DNA of 17,500 nt from Symbiodinium natans (GCA_905221605.1 CAJNDS010002132.1:1-17500), one strand, 5' to 3'; shown: positions 8,221-16,504, numbered from the stretch's first letter. Translations and numbers: made by a program. The notes: generated by a model not told the origin, from the letters alone.

Positions 8221-8600
8221 TGAAGCCAAAGAGCCTTTCTTTCCATTTGCCAAAGTCGGGATACGATCAGGGGTTGTGTTAGTGCAGCCACGGCCCCTCC
8301 TCCAAGTTGGATCGGGATGTGATTATCACCCGCATTAATGAAAGCAAGATGCCTTTCATTCCTTCTTTAATTCGATTGGGATGTGATCAGGGCCAGCGTA
8401 AATGAAGCCAAGTATCCTTGTGTCGTTTCATTTACGCAGGCCTTCAGGTGAAAAGAAAAAACGCTGTATTTCCCCTCATTCGCTGTAAATGCCGGGCTGA
8501 AATCAGGGCCTGCGTAAATGCAGCCAAAGGACCTTTCTATTCTTCAATTGGGTCGGGATGCGAGCAGGGCAAACCCTTGACTGCATTCCCGGTGCCTACC
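8221..8600 (+). repeat. About 60-bp degenerate tandem repeat
   Basis: The words AGCCAAAGGACCTTTC, TTCAATTGGGTCGGGATGTG and ATCAGGGCCTGCGTAAATG recur in the same order. Copies of the AGCCAA-type word start near 8224, 8287, 8343, 8407 and 8522. GGGATGTGATCAGGG-type words appear near 8258, 8311, 8371 and 8557. Copies have drifted and the spacing varies from 55 to 115 bp. No coding content is evident. Confidence 0.7.
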
Positions 8601-8760
8601 GAATACAGACCTCTTTATGTTCCAAAATCGGAAATAAACCTCCATTGGATTTGCGAGTACGCGCAAATATTATCGTATTATTCTATTTTTTTGTTGCCTG
8701 CCGCAATAAAATACTTGAGCACCATACAGCAGAAAATAAAATAAGACCGACATTTTTTTG

Positions 8761-9125
8761 CAGCGGCACAATGCTCAAATGGATTGGGACGTGGTTTGGA
8801 ACGGCAAGAACGATTTCTGAGTGGTTTGGTGTGGCAGGCAAAGTGCTCAAATGGATTTGGGTGTGGTTTGGTGCGGGCAAAGTGCTTAAATGGATTCGGG
8901 TGTGGTCAGGTGTGCAATAGGCAGTGCTGAAAACGGATGAGGGTATGGTTTTTTATTTGGCAAGAATTATGCTCCAAAAGGAATTGGGATCCTTTGGTGT
9001 ATAAATGGACTGGGTAGCGCAATGCTCTGGATGATTTGGGTTTGCTGTCGGGTGGCAAGAAATGGTTCATGCAAATAGCAGGCGCAGTGCCAACATGGAT
9101 TTTTGGGTGTGGTTCTGTGCACAAT
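8761..9125 (+). repeat. 42-bp repeat family, block 1 (plus)
   Basis: The consensus word is GTGCTCAAATGGATTTGGGT followed by GTGGTTTGGTGCGGCAGGCACA. Clear copies lie near 8770-8812, 8842-8880 and 8881-8925, and decayed copies continue to about 9125. The 42-bp unit equals 14 codons, so short frames read LKWIWVWFGAAG-like repeats; I treat this as incidental. Confidence 0.85.
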
Positions 9126-9214
9126 ATTACAGGGGCAGAGCAGATTTTAAATATCAGATCCGAATCCATAAACTTAAATCGCCAACCCTAGGCCGTAAAC
9201 CGTGCAACAAACAA

Positions 9215-9425
9215 CCACCACACCCAAATCTTGTTAGCATTGTGCCTACCACACCAAACCAAATCCGCATCCGTTTGAGCACTGCGCACCAAAATACACC
9301 CAAATCAATTTTTGTAGCATTGCGCCTGCCGCACAAATCATACACAAAACCATTTCAATACTGTGCCTGCCGAACCAAACGACACAAACCCATGCGAGAA
9401 ATGTGCCTACACGAAATCCATTTCG
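9215..9425 (-). repeat. 42-bp repeat family, block 2 (minus)
   Basis: The same family in reverse complement: ACCACACCCAAATC, GTGCCTACCACACCAAACCA, CCGTTTGAGCACTGC and CTGTGCCTGCCGAACCAAAC words follow one another at about 40-bp steps. With block 1 it forms a long imperfect palindrome centred near 9165. Confidence 0.85.
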
Positions 9426-9544
9426 CACCAAACCACCCAATAGATACCAATTAGAATCAAAACCATAGAAAACCACAAAACCAACAAATAAGAAACCAAT
9501 GGAAACATTGAAAAAGAAAAAACATTCTGTGTGGCCAGAAGCTT

Positions 9545-9695
9545 GCTCAAATGGATTCGGCAAGCTCAAATGCTATGATGGATTTGGATGTAGTTTGGTG
9601 CGGCAGGCACAGTGCTGAGATGGACTCGGGTGCGGCTTGGTGCGGTAGGAAAAATGCTGAAATTGATTCGGGTCGGATTTCGAAAATATTATAAT
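9545..9695 (+). repeat. 42-bp repeat family, block 3 (plus)
   Basis: TGATGGATTTGGATGTAGTT followed by TGGTGCGGCAGGCACAGTGCTG, then GAGATGGACTCGGGTGCGGC and TTGGTGCGGTAGG. About three adjacent copies, moderately decayed. Weak further traces occur at about 9885-9960. Confidence 0.8.
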
Positions 9696-10097
9696 TTGGG
9701 GTTTTTCAGCACCAATGAACACATGAATAAGAAGAAGAAAGGGGCGAAATACAAGACAAATGAATTCATGAATGCGGATTTTATTCGCTTCTTTTTCTCT
9801 CACTCTGTCACTCATGTCCTCACGCTCCCTTAAAAGCCCTTCCTTTTTTCTTCATTCACTGATAAGCGGCAGGTACAATCCGGCTTTGGGTGATGTTTGC
9901 GGTCCACACAATGTTTAGATTTTCTGGAACGGATGTGGGCTGGTTCGGTGCGGCGAGGAGGTCTCAAGATCGTTTTGATATTTGTGATCTTTGGCCTAAA
10001 GATATAGGAGATTATCGTATTCTTAATGTTCCCTGAAAATATCAAATTTTCATTTTCACGAAATACCTCGATTCCGAAGAGATTGGAGGCAATATTC

Positions 10098-10222
10098 CGA
10101 TGGATGGATTTGGGGGTGATTTGGTGCGGCAGGCACCATGATGAGATGGATTTGGGCATGGTTTGGTGTGGCACGCACAGTGCTTAAATGGATTTGGGCA
10201 TGGTTTGGTACGTCAAGCACAT
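10098..10222 (+). repeat. 42-bp repeat family, block 4 (plus), exact period
   Basis: The word TGGATTTGGG begins at 10105, 10147 and 10189, giving two exact 42-bp steps. It is followed each time by a GTGGTTTGGTG-like word and GGCACGCACAGTGCTTAAA-like linkers. This is the best-preserved block for defining the period. Confidence 0.9.
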
Positions 10223-10720
10223 TCCTCAGATATACCCATATCTATTTCAGAACATTGCCGCAAGTTATCTCTCCTTTTGAGGTGATCCAAACGCGGGTGT
10301 TTGCTGCCGTCAGTGGCGCGCTGCCGCCCATCGTGATAGTTTGTTTAATCCCCATTTGTACAGGTCTTCTCGACGAGAAGTGTGGATGCCGAGGATATCT
10401 CCGTTGTTTTCTTGCGATCGCAGGACCTGGGGCTTAATTCGGGGTGGTGGCGGGCTTTTTAATTGGCTGCAGGTCCTATGATCGCGTGCTCTTGGTTCCT
10501 TCTGCTTTTTCTTCTGGCATCCGGTGGTCTCTTTGTATTATAAATGGAGTGTAAGTCTCCTCTCTCTTTTTCGATGTTAGATCGAATCACGAACCTGGAC
10601 TAATTGGTGCTTGTGGGAGTAGAAGTAAAGAGAGCAGAAGTCTCTCGCACTATCTCTCGTCGTCTCTCTCTCAATGAAGATTTCGTAGTGAATTGGTACT
10701 TTTGGGAGCACAAGTCTCTT
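10223..10720. other. Spacer between repeat blocks, with an inverted and a direct repeat
   Basis: The plus strand is open to 10437 with a hydrophobic segment (GALPPIVIVCLIPICTGLL), but the frame begins inside the 42-bp repeat and no family is recognised. A 15-bp inverted repeat lies at 10414-10485. An AATTGGTGCTTGTGGGAG word near 10600 recurs as AATTGGTACTTTTGGGAG near 10693, each followed by an AGTCTCT-CGCAC-like word, suggesting an old duplication of about 90 bp. Confidence 0.5.
10414..10485. repeat. 15-bp inverted repeat with 42-bp loop
   Basis: GCGATCGCAGGACCT (10414-10428) against AGGTCCTATGATCGC (10471-10485). The arms pair at 13 of 15 positions. The loop contains GGGGTGGTGGCGGGC followed by TTTTTAATT. 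Its role is unknown. Confidence 0.75.
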
Positions 10721-10815
10721 GCACCAAACCACACCCAAATCCATCCGAGCTTTATAATTGTTTCCCAAATTCACCCAAATCTATTTGAGCACTGTGCCTG
10801 CCTCACCAAACCATG
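10721..10815 (-). repeat. 42-bp repeat family, block 5 (minus)
   Basis: GCACCAAACCACACCCAAAT followed by CCATCCGAGC, then TTCACCCAAATCTATTTGAG followed by CACTGTGCCTGCCTCACCAAACC. Two copies in reverse-complement orientation close the family's territory in this window. Confidence 0.85.
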
Positions 10816-11157
10816 ACGGCTACGAGCAATTTAGCACAATCGATCCGACTCAATGTCTAAATCTTCAGCAAGGAAATAATCTCTTATGATCATACTTGAT
10901 TTGAGGGGATAAAAAAGTGGTTTGACAATCGGATATGAGGTGTTTAGTATAGATTCCGGAAAGTATACGAATATTCAACATTTTTGCCACGCACTCGCCA
11001 ACCCTGCCAATAGCTCGTATAACCAGGCGTCACTTAAACATCCCTACAATTTCCGAAAATAATCTAAATCAATATCAATATGAGCCCTCAAATCGTCCTG
11101 TATTTCCGAAGAACGTCTCATCCCCCGATTCCTCGTGCAACCAACGACTAGACATTA
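10816..11157. other. No feature recognised
   Basis: Slightly AT-rich spacer without a substantial open frame, leading into the telomere-like array. Confidence 0.4.
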
Positions 11158-11330
11158 AAGTATGCCCCTAAACCCTTAAACCCGTGCACCCCCAAACCCC
11201 TAAACCCTTAAACCCTTCAACCCCTAAACGCTAAACCCTTAAACCCTCAACCCTTAAACCCTAATCTCTAAACCCGCAACCCTAAACTTTAAACTTCAGC
11301 CCGAAACCCTAAACTTAAAACCCTTTTGGA
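11158..11330. repeat. Degenerate interstitial telomere-like array (CCCTAAA)
   Basis: More than 15 CCCTAAA, CCCTTAAA and CCCCTAAA words in a row, with drifted spacing. CCCTAAA is the complement of TTTAGGG, the plant-type telomere repeat also used by dinoflagellates and related algae. Its degeneracy and internal position make it an old interstitial array and not a chromosome end. Confidence 0.9.
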
Positions 11331-11334
11331 CCTA

Positions 11335-11640
11335 CACCCGAAACCCTTTCCACCAAAACTTTCCGGTTTGAAATCAAAATTTGGTTTTCCACCAAATCTT
11401 CCCGGGTTTCCATAAAAATTTCCTGGTTTTCCACCAAAACTCGCGGTTTTCCACGAAAATCTGCTGGTTTTTCCACCAAAATTTCCCGGTTTTCCAAGAA
11501 AATTTACAGGTTTTCCACCAAAACGTCCCGATTTTACATTAAATTTTTCTTGGTTTTCCACTAGATTTTCCCGGTTTTCCACCAAAGCGGTTTTCCACCA
11601 ACAATTCTCGGCTTTCCATCAAAATTTCCCGGTTTTCCCC
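11335..11640. repeat. About 21-bp GGTTTTCCACCAAAA array
   Basis: About 14 copies of TTCCCGGTTTTCCACCAAAA-like units at 20-22 bp steps. On the minus strand they read as GGKPGNF-type heptapeptide repeats and give a 98-codon open frame (11289-11585). The frame is carried by the repeat and lacks any unique part, so I do not call a gene. Confidence 0.88.
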
Positions 11641-11705
11641 GAAATGTCAAGTACTTCTCTGGAAGAGGATGATCAAGGGTGGGGTGGGGTGGGGCCATGC
11701 CTGGC

Positions 11706-11816
11706 CAACTTGGGCTTTAGGCGTCACTGGCCTTGGGCTTTAGGATTTAGGGGCTTTTGGGCCTTGGGCTTTAGGATTTAGGGGCCACTGGCCTTGGACT
11801 TTAGGATTTAGGCGCC
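11706..11816. repeat. About 31-bp TTGGGCTTTAGGATTTAGG repeats
   Basis: The word TTGGGCTTTAGG (TTGGACTTTAGG in the last copy) starts at 11710, 11733, 11764 and 11794, usually followed by ATTTAGGGGC and CACTGGCC. The TTTAGG core suggests descent from telomere-type DNA in the opposite orientation to the 11158-11330 array. Confidence 0.85.
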
Positions 11817-11935
11817 CTTAAAACTTGGTACACTTCTCGGACTTCCGAGCTCATCTTGCCGACACGCCTTCCCGACTCCATCCCGGCTCCATTCCCGACT
11901 CCTCCCTTGTCTCTCCTGTCTGGGGAGGAAGGGGA

Positions 11936-11947
11936 CGGGGGGGGGCA

Positions 11948-11990
<43 letters not shown>

Positions 11991-11994
11991 GGGG
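11936..11994. repeat. Poly-G tract (42 G in a row)
   Basis: G-rich from 11924, with an uninterrupted run of 42 G at 11948-11989, then A and GGGG. The exact length is at risk of sequencing or assembly error. The tract can form G-quadruplexes, and the proline run on the opposite strand is compositional. Confidence 0.9.
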
Positions 11995-12206
11995 CGTCGC
12001 GTTTTAAACGCTTCAACCATTAGCTGCAACATCTGGGGTAAGACTTTGCGGTGACTTTCAAAAAAATCAACTCTGCTACCTAGTGCAGCAGAATCTGGCC
12101 ATGAAGCATGCTTTTTTGTTGCGGGATTCCTTCTTGGGGGTAAGAAAGGACTGCCGAGATATTTTGACCCAGAAAGCGTGAAATCTGGGCCGATCTGGAG
12201 CACACT
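11995..12206. other. Short spacer, no feature recognised
   Basis: Mixed composition; no motif or repeat seen. Confidence 0.35.
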
Positions 12207-12590
12207 ATGGCTCCTCACCTCCCCTGGACTATTGCAGGTGGAGGCGCTGAAACTCTAAAAGGCTGGGTGTCCGAAAAATTTGGGTCTGCTCGGCAGCTGC
12301 ACTTTAAAAATTGTGCAATGCCCTGGAGTTTTCAGAGAGTCGTTCGCGCACACGGCCAAGCCCCAAACAGAAAGTCCTTGGTTGGGTTGCCTCCGTTGGA
12401 TGCAATAATGGTGAACCAGTTGACTTGCGGAACCGTGAGTGATCACAAACCCATGTTGGCATGGTGGCGAATACAGCAGCCGACAAGCCAATTTGACAAC
12501 ACCGTCAGCACAGCGTGGACCAAAACGATACAAAGGCAGACGTGCAGAATCTCAAACAAAACCACGCTGGCATCAAGCTTCCTGGAATGA
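12207..12590 (+). pseudogene. Possible APE-type endonuclease fragment (SDHKP motif)
   Basis: A 127-codon plus-strand frame contains LVGLPPLDAIMVNQL, then TCGTVSDHKPMLAWW at about residues 71-85. An aspartate-bearing LD.I.V strand followed by an SDH(K/R)P(V/M) loop is how the catalytic end of AP-endonuclease-like domains reads, including those of LINE retrotransposons. Here the two landmarks are only about 14 residues apart, shorter than usual, and no other catalytic motif is visible upstream. The frame could equally be a chance match. Its stop (TGA 12588-12590) is followed by an overlapping open frame to 12780, which would fit a frameshifted relic. Confidence 0.2.
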
Positions 12591-12791
12591 CTTGGGACCG
12601 TCATCCATCTGGAAGACTGGCAATATAAAGTCGACAAAAACTTGCACAAACACTTCACCAAAAGCGCCCCAGAACCACGACGATTCGTCTCATGTCCAGG
12701 GGGAAGATTTCTTCAAAGGCGCTTTAGCCAGTGAAGCAAACAAAAAATCACATGCGCTTAAAAGCAGCTATCCCTTGTAGCCAACATATAA

Positions 12792-12950
12792 TTACATGCA
12801 CTTAAGCAGTTGTCCGTCTTCCAAGCCGTCAACGCTGATTTCGTCGACGGTCTCAAGGATCAGGGTCTGTGCCCTCAGCACTTCAGCGCGCCCACAACTT
12901 TGCGCAAGTCGCTCTCGAAGGATCCCTGTGCCCCCTCCACCTGGGCTTAG
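12792..12950 (+). CDS. Possible exon of an unrecognised gene
   Basis: The plus-strand frame between TAA 12789-12791 and TAG 12948-12950 reads ..LKQLSVFQAVNADFVDGLKD.., then QGLCPQHFSAPTTLRKSLSK and DPCAPSTWA. About three quarters of its third codon positions are G or C, more coding-like than the frames around it. There is no start codon, and it runs directly into telomere-like DNA (GCTTAGGGGTC), as the exons of the gene at the right end of the window also do. I recognise no family. Upstream and downstream partner exons are not found, so this is tentative. Confidence 0.25.
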   Translation, partial: LHALKQLSVFQAVNADFVDGLKDQGLCPQHFSAPTTLRKSLSKDPCAPSTWA

Positions 12951-13060
12951 GGGTCAAAGTCTAAGGGTTTCGTGTTTAGGGTTGACTGTAAGGTTTCGGG
13001 TTAGGGTTGAAGGGCGAGGGTTTTGGGCTTCAGGTTTTACGGCTCACGCTTTTGGCAACG
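12951..13060. repeat. Degenerate telomere-like (TTTAGGG) tract
   Basis: CTAAGGGTTTCGTGTTTAGG, then GTTGACTGTAAGGTTTCGGGTTAGGGTTGAAGGG-like words. Similar tracts fill the 391-bp intron at 16026-16416, so this one may be intronic too. Confidence 0.7.
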
Positions 13061-14425
13061 TTTTGCTGATTGTCCACTTGCATTTTGCCGCTAGGCAACT
13101 GTTTCCTCACTTGTCTTGGTGTTTTGAGGGTGGGTTTCATCTTGTGGGAAAATCGATCGCTTCTGATGTTTGAATACCACTCTTAAATCTGCCGCGCCAC
13201 TGCTTCACGGATCGTGCTCCGCACGAACTCATTCGTTGCCGCAAAGCCACCGACTGATGCCTGGACACGTTCATCGATCATCTTCTTGTCCTCTGAGGGT
13301 CTGCGTGTCAGCTGCGACTGGCATTTCACCGGAGTGTTCGAATGGGATTACGCCGGATTACGTAAGACGCCCATGGTGAGCCTTCCAAAGGATACACCAG
13401 AAGTTCATAACACCCTGGCACTCTGGGGAGTAATATTGATGGCTGTGGCGTCGGTTAATGAAACAAGAAAGCATAGCTACACCGCGCCACGCATAAAGCG
13501 CACGTGGTCGCGATTATTTCCTGCTTGTGTATAAAAAACACTCACTGCAAAGAACTGCGTGCCGATTTTGCACGTCTTTCGTCGGCGAAGCCTACTTGCC
13601 CAGCGCAGCACGCACAAGATTCTACATCCAGCTGTCTGAGCCCAGGGCTGCTCCCGGAGCTACACCAGCACTCACCAGTGCCGGAAGACCCAACTTCGAC
13701 ATGTCAGTCACAAGCGAGCCACGCGCGAGGTCAAAGACATCAGGGCCACGACCTACTGAACCAAGAGCTCACCGCGCACTACCTTCTCGCAGGGCCAGGC
13801 CCGCAGCAACAGCGTGGGCAATGTGCGAAATGACAATTCCACCCCGATGACCCGGGGCCAGTAGCCTCCACAACCATGAGGGCAAAAACAACGTCACATG
13901 CTTCCCACTCCAGTGCCGTGTTCAGCCGACCCCCTTTGTGTCGTGCATGAGGGGCGGCAGAAGCACACGTCTGCCGGCGACCCATAAAAACAAATCAGAA
14001 ACACCGCGCATAATTGTCTCGCTGGAGCCACTAGAATTGCTGGCGTTCATCCGTATGTCGATGCACTGGAAAAACCAGAATCCCAAATGTCACGTCTGGC
14101 AGTAGGCTTTCCAGAACAACTTGGACAGCATCACACAGCTTCCGTGCCAAATTGGTTCGCAATCTTTTAATGTTCTGATGCCCACAATTGCACAGCCTAC
14201 AATGCAACCTCTTCCATCACAGCTTCCTTCTTGCCATCAAGAAGTGCAAATCACATCCATTCAGCCAGATGGCTTCCCTGTTTCTCGGGCTAACAAGTTT
14301 CCAAATGGCATCATCCCACGCTCCCCTCCATCCGGAACGCTTGGCTGCCAGTGGTTACAGCGGGCCTTGTCATTATGCTAGACGACAGATGGCAACGAGA
14401 AGAAGAGGAGCGAGAGGACGAGCAA
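13061..14425. other. No gene recognised
   Basis: Mixed-composition sequence with several overlapping open frames of 60-110 codons on both strands and no motif I know. A small tandem GGATTACGCC/GGATTACGTA lies at about 13346-13365. No tRNA or other RNA gene was recognised. Confidence 0.35.
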
Positions 14426-14429
14426 AGCG

Positions 14430-15420
14430 AAAACACACACGCACAGACGCTTTTTCACATAAAAGCTTACACACACAAGGATGTTTCACACACCATATCA
14501 TGCCAGCATCGCCGCCATCTGTACATCGACAGTGTCCGAAGTCCGCAGAATCAGGTGTTTTCCCACTCAGGCAGGAGATAATATATGGTGCTCTCAGACC
14601 CATACGAACATGTTCTGACACCACCAGGGTGCTGCAGTTTCATGTTCAGATTGTGGGCACTCAGAAACTACTGCCCTCCAACTCCCACCTGAGCATGTTC
14701 TTCGCTGAGCACGCTTTAGGCACAAATGTTTCTGCGCACCGTGCAGTTTTCCACACGAAGGCTTCTACACCTCCAACAAGAATGTGCAGTGGCTCTTATG
14801 CAAAGTTGCACACATAGGTATTGTTCGGACATTCAAGTGTGCCGGGGCATATCACGAAAGCAGTGCCCGAATCTGTACAAATTGACCGTGTCCGAAGGTC
14901 TACAGATTCACGTGTTTCCCCACTCAAACGCCGGTCAATAGTAGTGTCCGCAGACCCTGTTACAAACAGAGGTCTCTACGCACAACAACTTTCACACAAA
15001 CGCTTTCAAAACACAGAGGCTTTTACGCATAGAGCCTGTTAGACACCTAGGTTTTACGCACAGGCGCTTGTGCAGAAGCCCGGTTCCACACAAAAGGCTT
15101 TACAGGCACATGTGTTTACACTAGGGAAATTACGACTGCCCCTGTTCATCCCGCTAATATGCACAAAAACGCCTGCCCTTTCAGCATCGCAGGCCCCGCC
15201 GGCCCCTTTACATGCATCAAGGCGTCGTTTTAGCATCGATGTCCTCTACGCACAGGGGTCTCTGCGGCCTGGAGACGTTCTTATGCACAGACGCTTTCGC
15301 GCACGGCCGCGTTTACGCACAGAAGCGTTTTCAACAGTCGTTTTAACTGAACACGGGACCTTTACACTAAAACAATGCTGCACGCAGAAGACTTCTGCAC
15401 ACTCATACACACAGACATAA
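14430..15420 (+). repeat. Degenerate ACGCACAGAGGCTTTT-type repeats
   Basis: Words of the form (T)ACGCACAGACGCTTT, CACACAAACGCTTTC, CACAGAGGCTTTTACGCA, CACACGAAGGCTTCTACAC and ACGCACAGAAGCGTTTTC recur irregularly. They are densest at 14980-15130 and 15245-15400. Within the region, a stretch of about 50 bp at 14520-14570 (GTACATCGACAGTGTCCGAAG.. TTTTCCCACTCA) resembles 14873-14925 (GTACAAATTGACCGTGTCCG.. TTTCCCCACTCA), so a duplication of roughly 355 bp may underlie part of it. A plus-strand frame of 209 codons (14188-14817) crosses the area without a recognisable domain. Confidence 0.6.
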
Positions 15421-15721
15421 ACAGCTCATACACATATAGTGGTACATCACATCTTCTTGGATTAGCTGCCCTCTCGGGCCACGCATCGTGGCCATGCAAA
15501 TAATACACTTTGCCGCAGTTTCTCTCTGGCCCATCTTTCACATCAGCGTAGGGTGCTGGCAAATGGCTGAGCCCAAACTTGAGCTCCGCTTCTTCCCATC
15601 ATCGGGATGTGAGATTTTGTGTCACGTTGATCCGCCTCATCAACAAGGCGTTCTTTACAAGCAACAACCAACAAACAACCAACAACCGCCAACCAAACCA
15701 CTTCCGCTATAGGGCCCTCTT
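15421..15721. other. Spacer with a CAACCAACAAACAACCAACAA patch
   Basis: Contains an AAC-rich simple-sequence patch at about 15660-15700. No gene recognised. Confidence 0.4.
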
Positions 15722-15864
15722 TCATGGCCTCTCGAAAATCTCATTCTCTAAGCGCTTCTTCAAGCCAGTCCAGTCGTCTCTTACCGATTCGCACAGCTTC
15801 AGCCATTCAACCCAAGCCGGCGGCTCATCTCCTTGAGGTACTCCTGACCTGGAAGCCAAGTGCA
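15722..15864 (-). CDS. Open frame downstream of the spliced-leader relic, unrecognised
   Basis: Directly after the leader relic the minus strand reads in frame HLASRSGVPQGDEPPAWVEW, then LKLCESVRDDWTGLKKRLEN and EIFERP before a TGA at 15722-15724. The composition (acidic and basic residues alternating with W and L) looks like real protein. There is no ATG in this frame. The first ATG after the leader, in another frame, gives only 10 codons. An internal AATCG/GTAAGAG at about 15773 could be a splice donor. It may be the 5' part of a retroposed, once trans-spliced transcript, or a further exon of the gene upstream. I recognise no family. Confidence 0.3.
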
Positions 15865-15886
15865 CTTGAGCCAAAACGGCTACACT
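15865..15886 (-). other. Relic of the dinoflagellate spliced leader (DinoSL)
   Basis: The minus strand contains GTAGCCGTTTTGGCTCAAG (15883-15865). The known 22-nt dinoflagellate spliced leader has an A where this has the G of CCG. Extending to 22 nt (15886-15865) gives 19 matches, with mismatches at leader positions 2, 3 and 10. In dinoflagellates this leader is added to the 5' ends of nuclear mRNAs by trans-splicing. Genomic copies next to genes are accepted marks of mRNAs reverse-transcribed back into the genome. The relic carries no splice donor (GT) directly after CAAG in SL-gene style; it is followed by TGCAC, so it is not an SL RNA gene. Confidence 0.85.
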
Positions 15887-16025
15887 GGCAGCATGTGCAC
15901 CTTAAACGTTGAACCCTTCAGATGCTCTGCGGTTCGGTCCTCAAGCGAGGAGGCACTTGCATCCTCCAACCGAAGAGTAGACAGTCGCTGCGCCACTGCC
16001 AGCGCGATGTCCATACCAGAGCCAC
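15880..16025 (-). CDS. Exon 3 of the SHFWG/SNNQW-domain gene
   Basis: Minus-strand codons read GGSGMDIALAVAQRLSTLRL, then EDASASSLEDRTAEHL, then KGSTFKVHMLPV and TAG. In this dinoflagellate family the core domain is followed by a D(I/V/M)A..IA..LA.L.LEDA.AS...D segment, which this matches closely. The acceptor is CTTAG at 16030-16026, and its phase joins exon 2 without changing frame. The stop TAG at 15880-15882 lies inside the spliced-leader relic, so the last residues are probably not the original C terminus. Family members usually continue well beyond this point, so either a further splice donor (for example AAGG/GTTCAACG near 15906) is used or the gene is truncated here. Confidence 0.65.
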
Positions 16026-16416
16026 CTAAGCTGCAGTGGGTGTAAGGTCTAGGGAGTTGCAGTTTGAGGTGTAGGGGCTTAGGGTGCAAGGTTCAAGGTT
16101 TGGTGGGTTTCGAATTAGGCGGGGTGTAATCATATTCTGGGCACTGGGCACTGTTACAGGGATTACATCACTCTAAACCGTTTGCAAACCCTAAACCCTT
16201 TGCCAGCCTGGGCCCGTGGCATGAGGGCGGCACAGTCTGGTACAGCCCCGTCTTGACAGGGACTCAAGGAGTTGCTTCAGGGTTTGAAGGTGCAGATTTT
16301 AGGGCTTGAAGGGTCTAGGGCTTAGGGTGTACTTTGGAGTTTAGGATTTAGTTTAAGGTTAGGGTTCGGGGTTTGAATTGACGTAAGCGGGGTTTATGGT
16401 GTTTGGGTGTCCAGGC
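16026..16416 (-). other. Predicted GC-AG intron with telomere-like filling
   Basis: Donor AGCG/GCCTGG (GC at 16416-16415) and acceptor CTTAG (ending 16026) join GGC AGC G with GT GGC TCT, keeping the family's frame and spacing. GC donors are frequent in dinoflagellates. The 391-bp intron is rich in degenerate TTTAGGG and CCCTAAA words (about 16040-16100, 16170-16205 and 16255-16380). Confidence 0.55.
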
Positions 16417-16504
16417 CGCTGCCCAGGATGCCTGACGATGTGGAGAAGACCAGCCCCCTGAAATTGTCGGCTCGCTCGGAGGACAGGAAGCGGGTCTGTA
16501 GGAC
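16417..16504 (-). CDS. Exon 2 of the SHFWG/SNNQW-domain gene
   Basis: The exon is 88 nt, or 29 codons plus one base: VLQTRFLSSERADNFRGLVF, then STSSGILGS and the first base of a glycine codon. It completes the LFE/VLQT motif begun by exon 1 and adds the F.GL.F.T.(T/S)G(V/I)L segment seen in family members at this position. It is flanked by a GT-AG intron on the 5' side and a GC-AG intron on the 3' side. Confidence 0.65.

Noticed and set aside
8558-8920. LKWIWVWFG-type repeat protein
   Set aside because: The 42-bp unit happens to be a multiple of three. Decayed copies carry stops and frameshifts, and blocks occur on both strands.
11289-11585. 98-codon minus-strand frame with GGKPGNF repeats
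   Set aside because: It is the translation of the 21-bp array and has no unique coding sequence.
11801-12016. Polyproline-containing frames on the minus strand
   Set aside because: The proline run is the complement of the poly-G tract, whose length may itself be unreliable.
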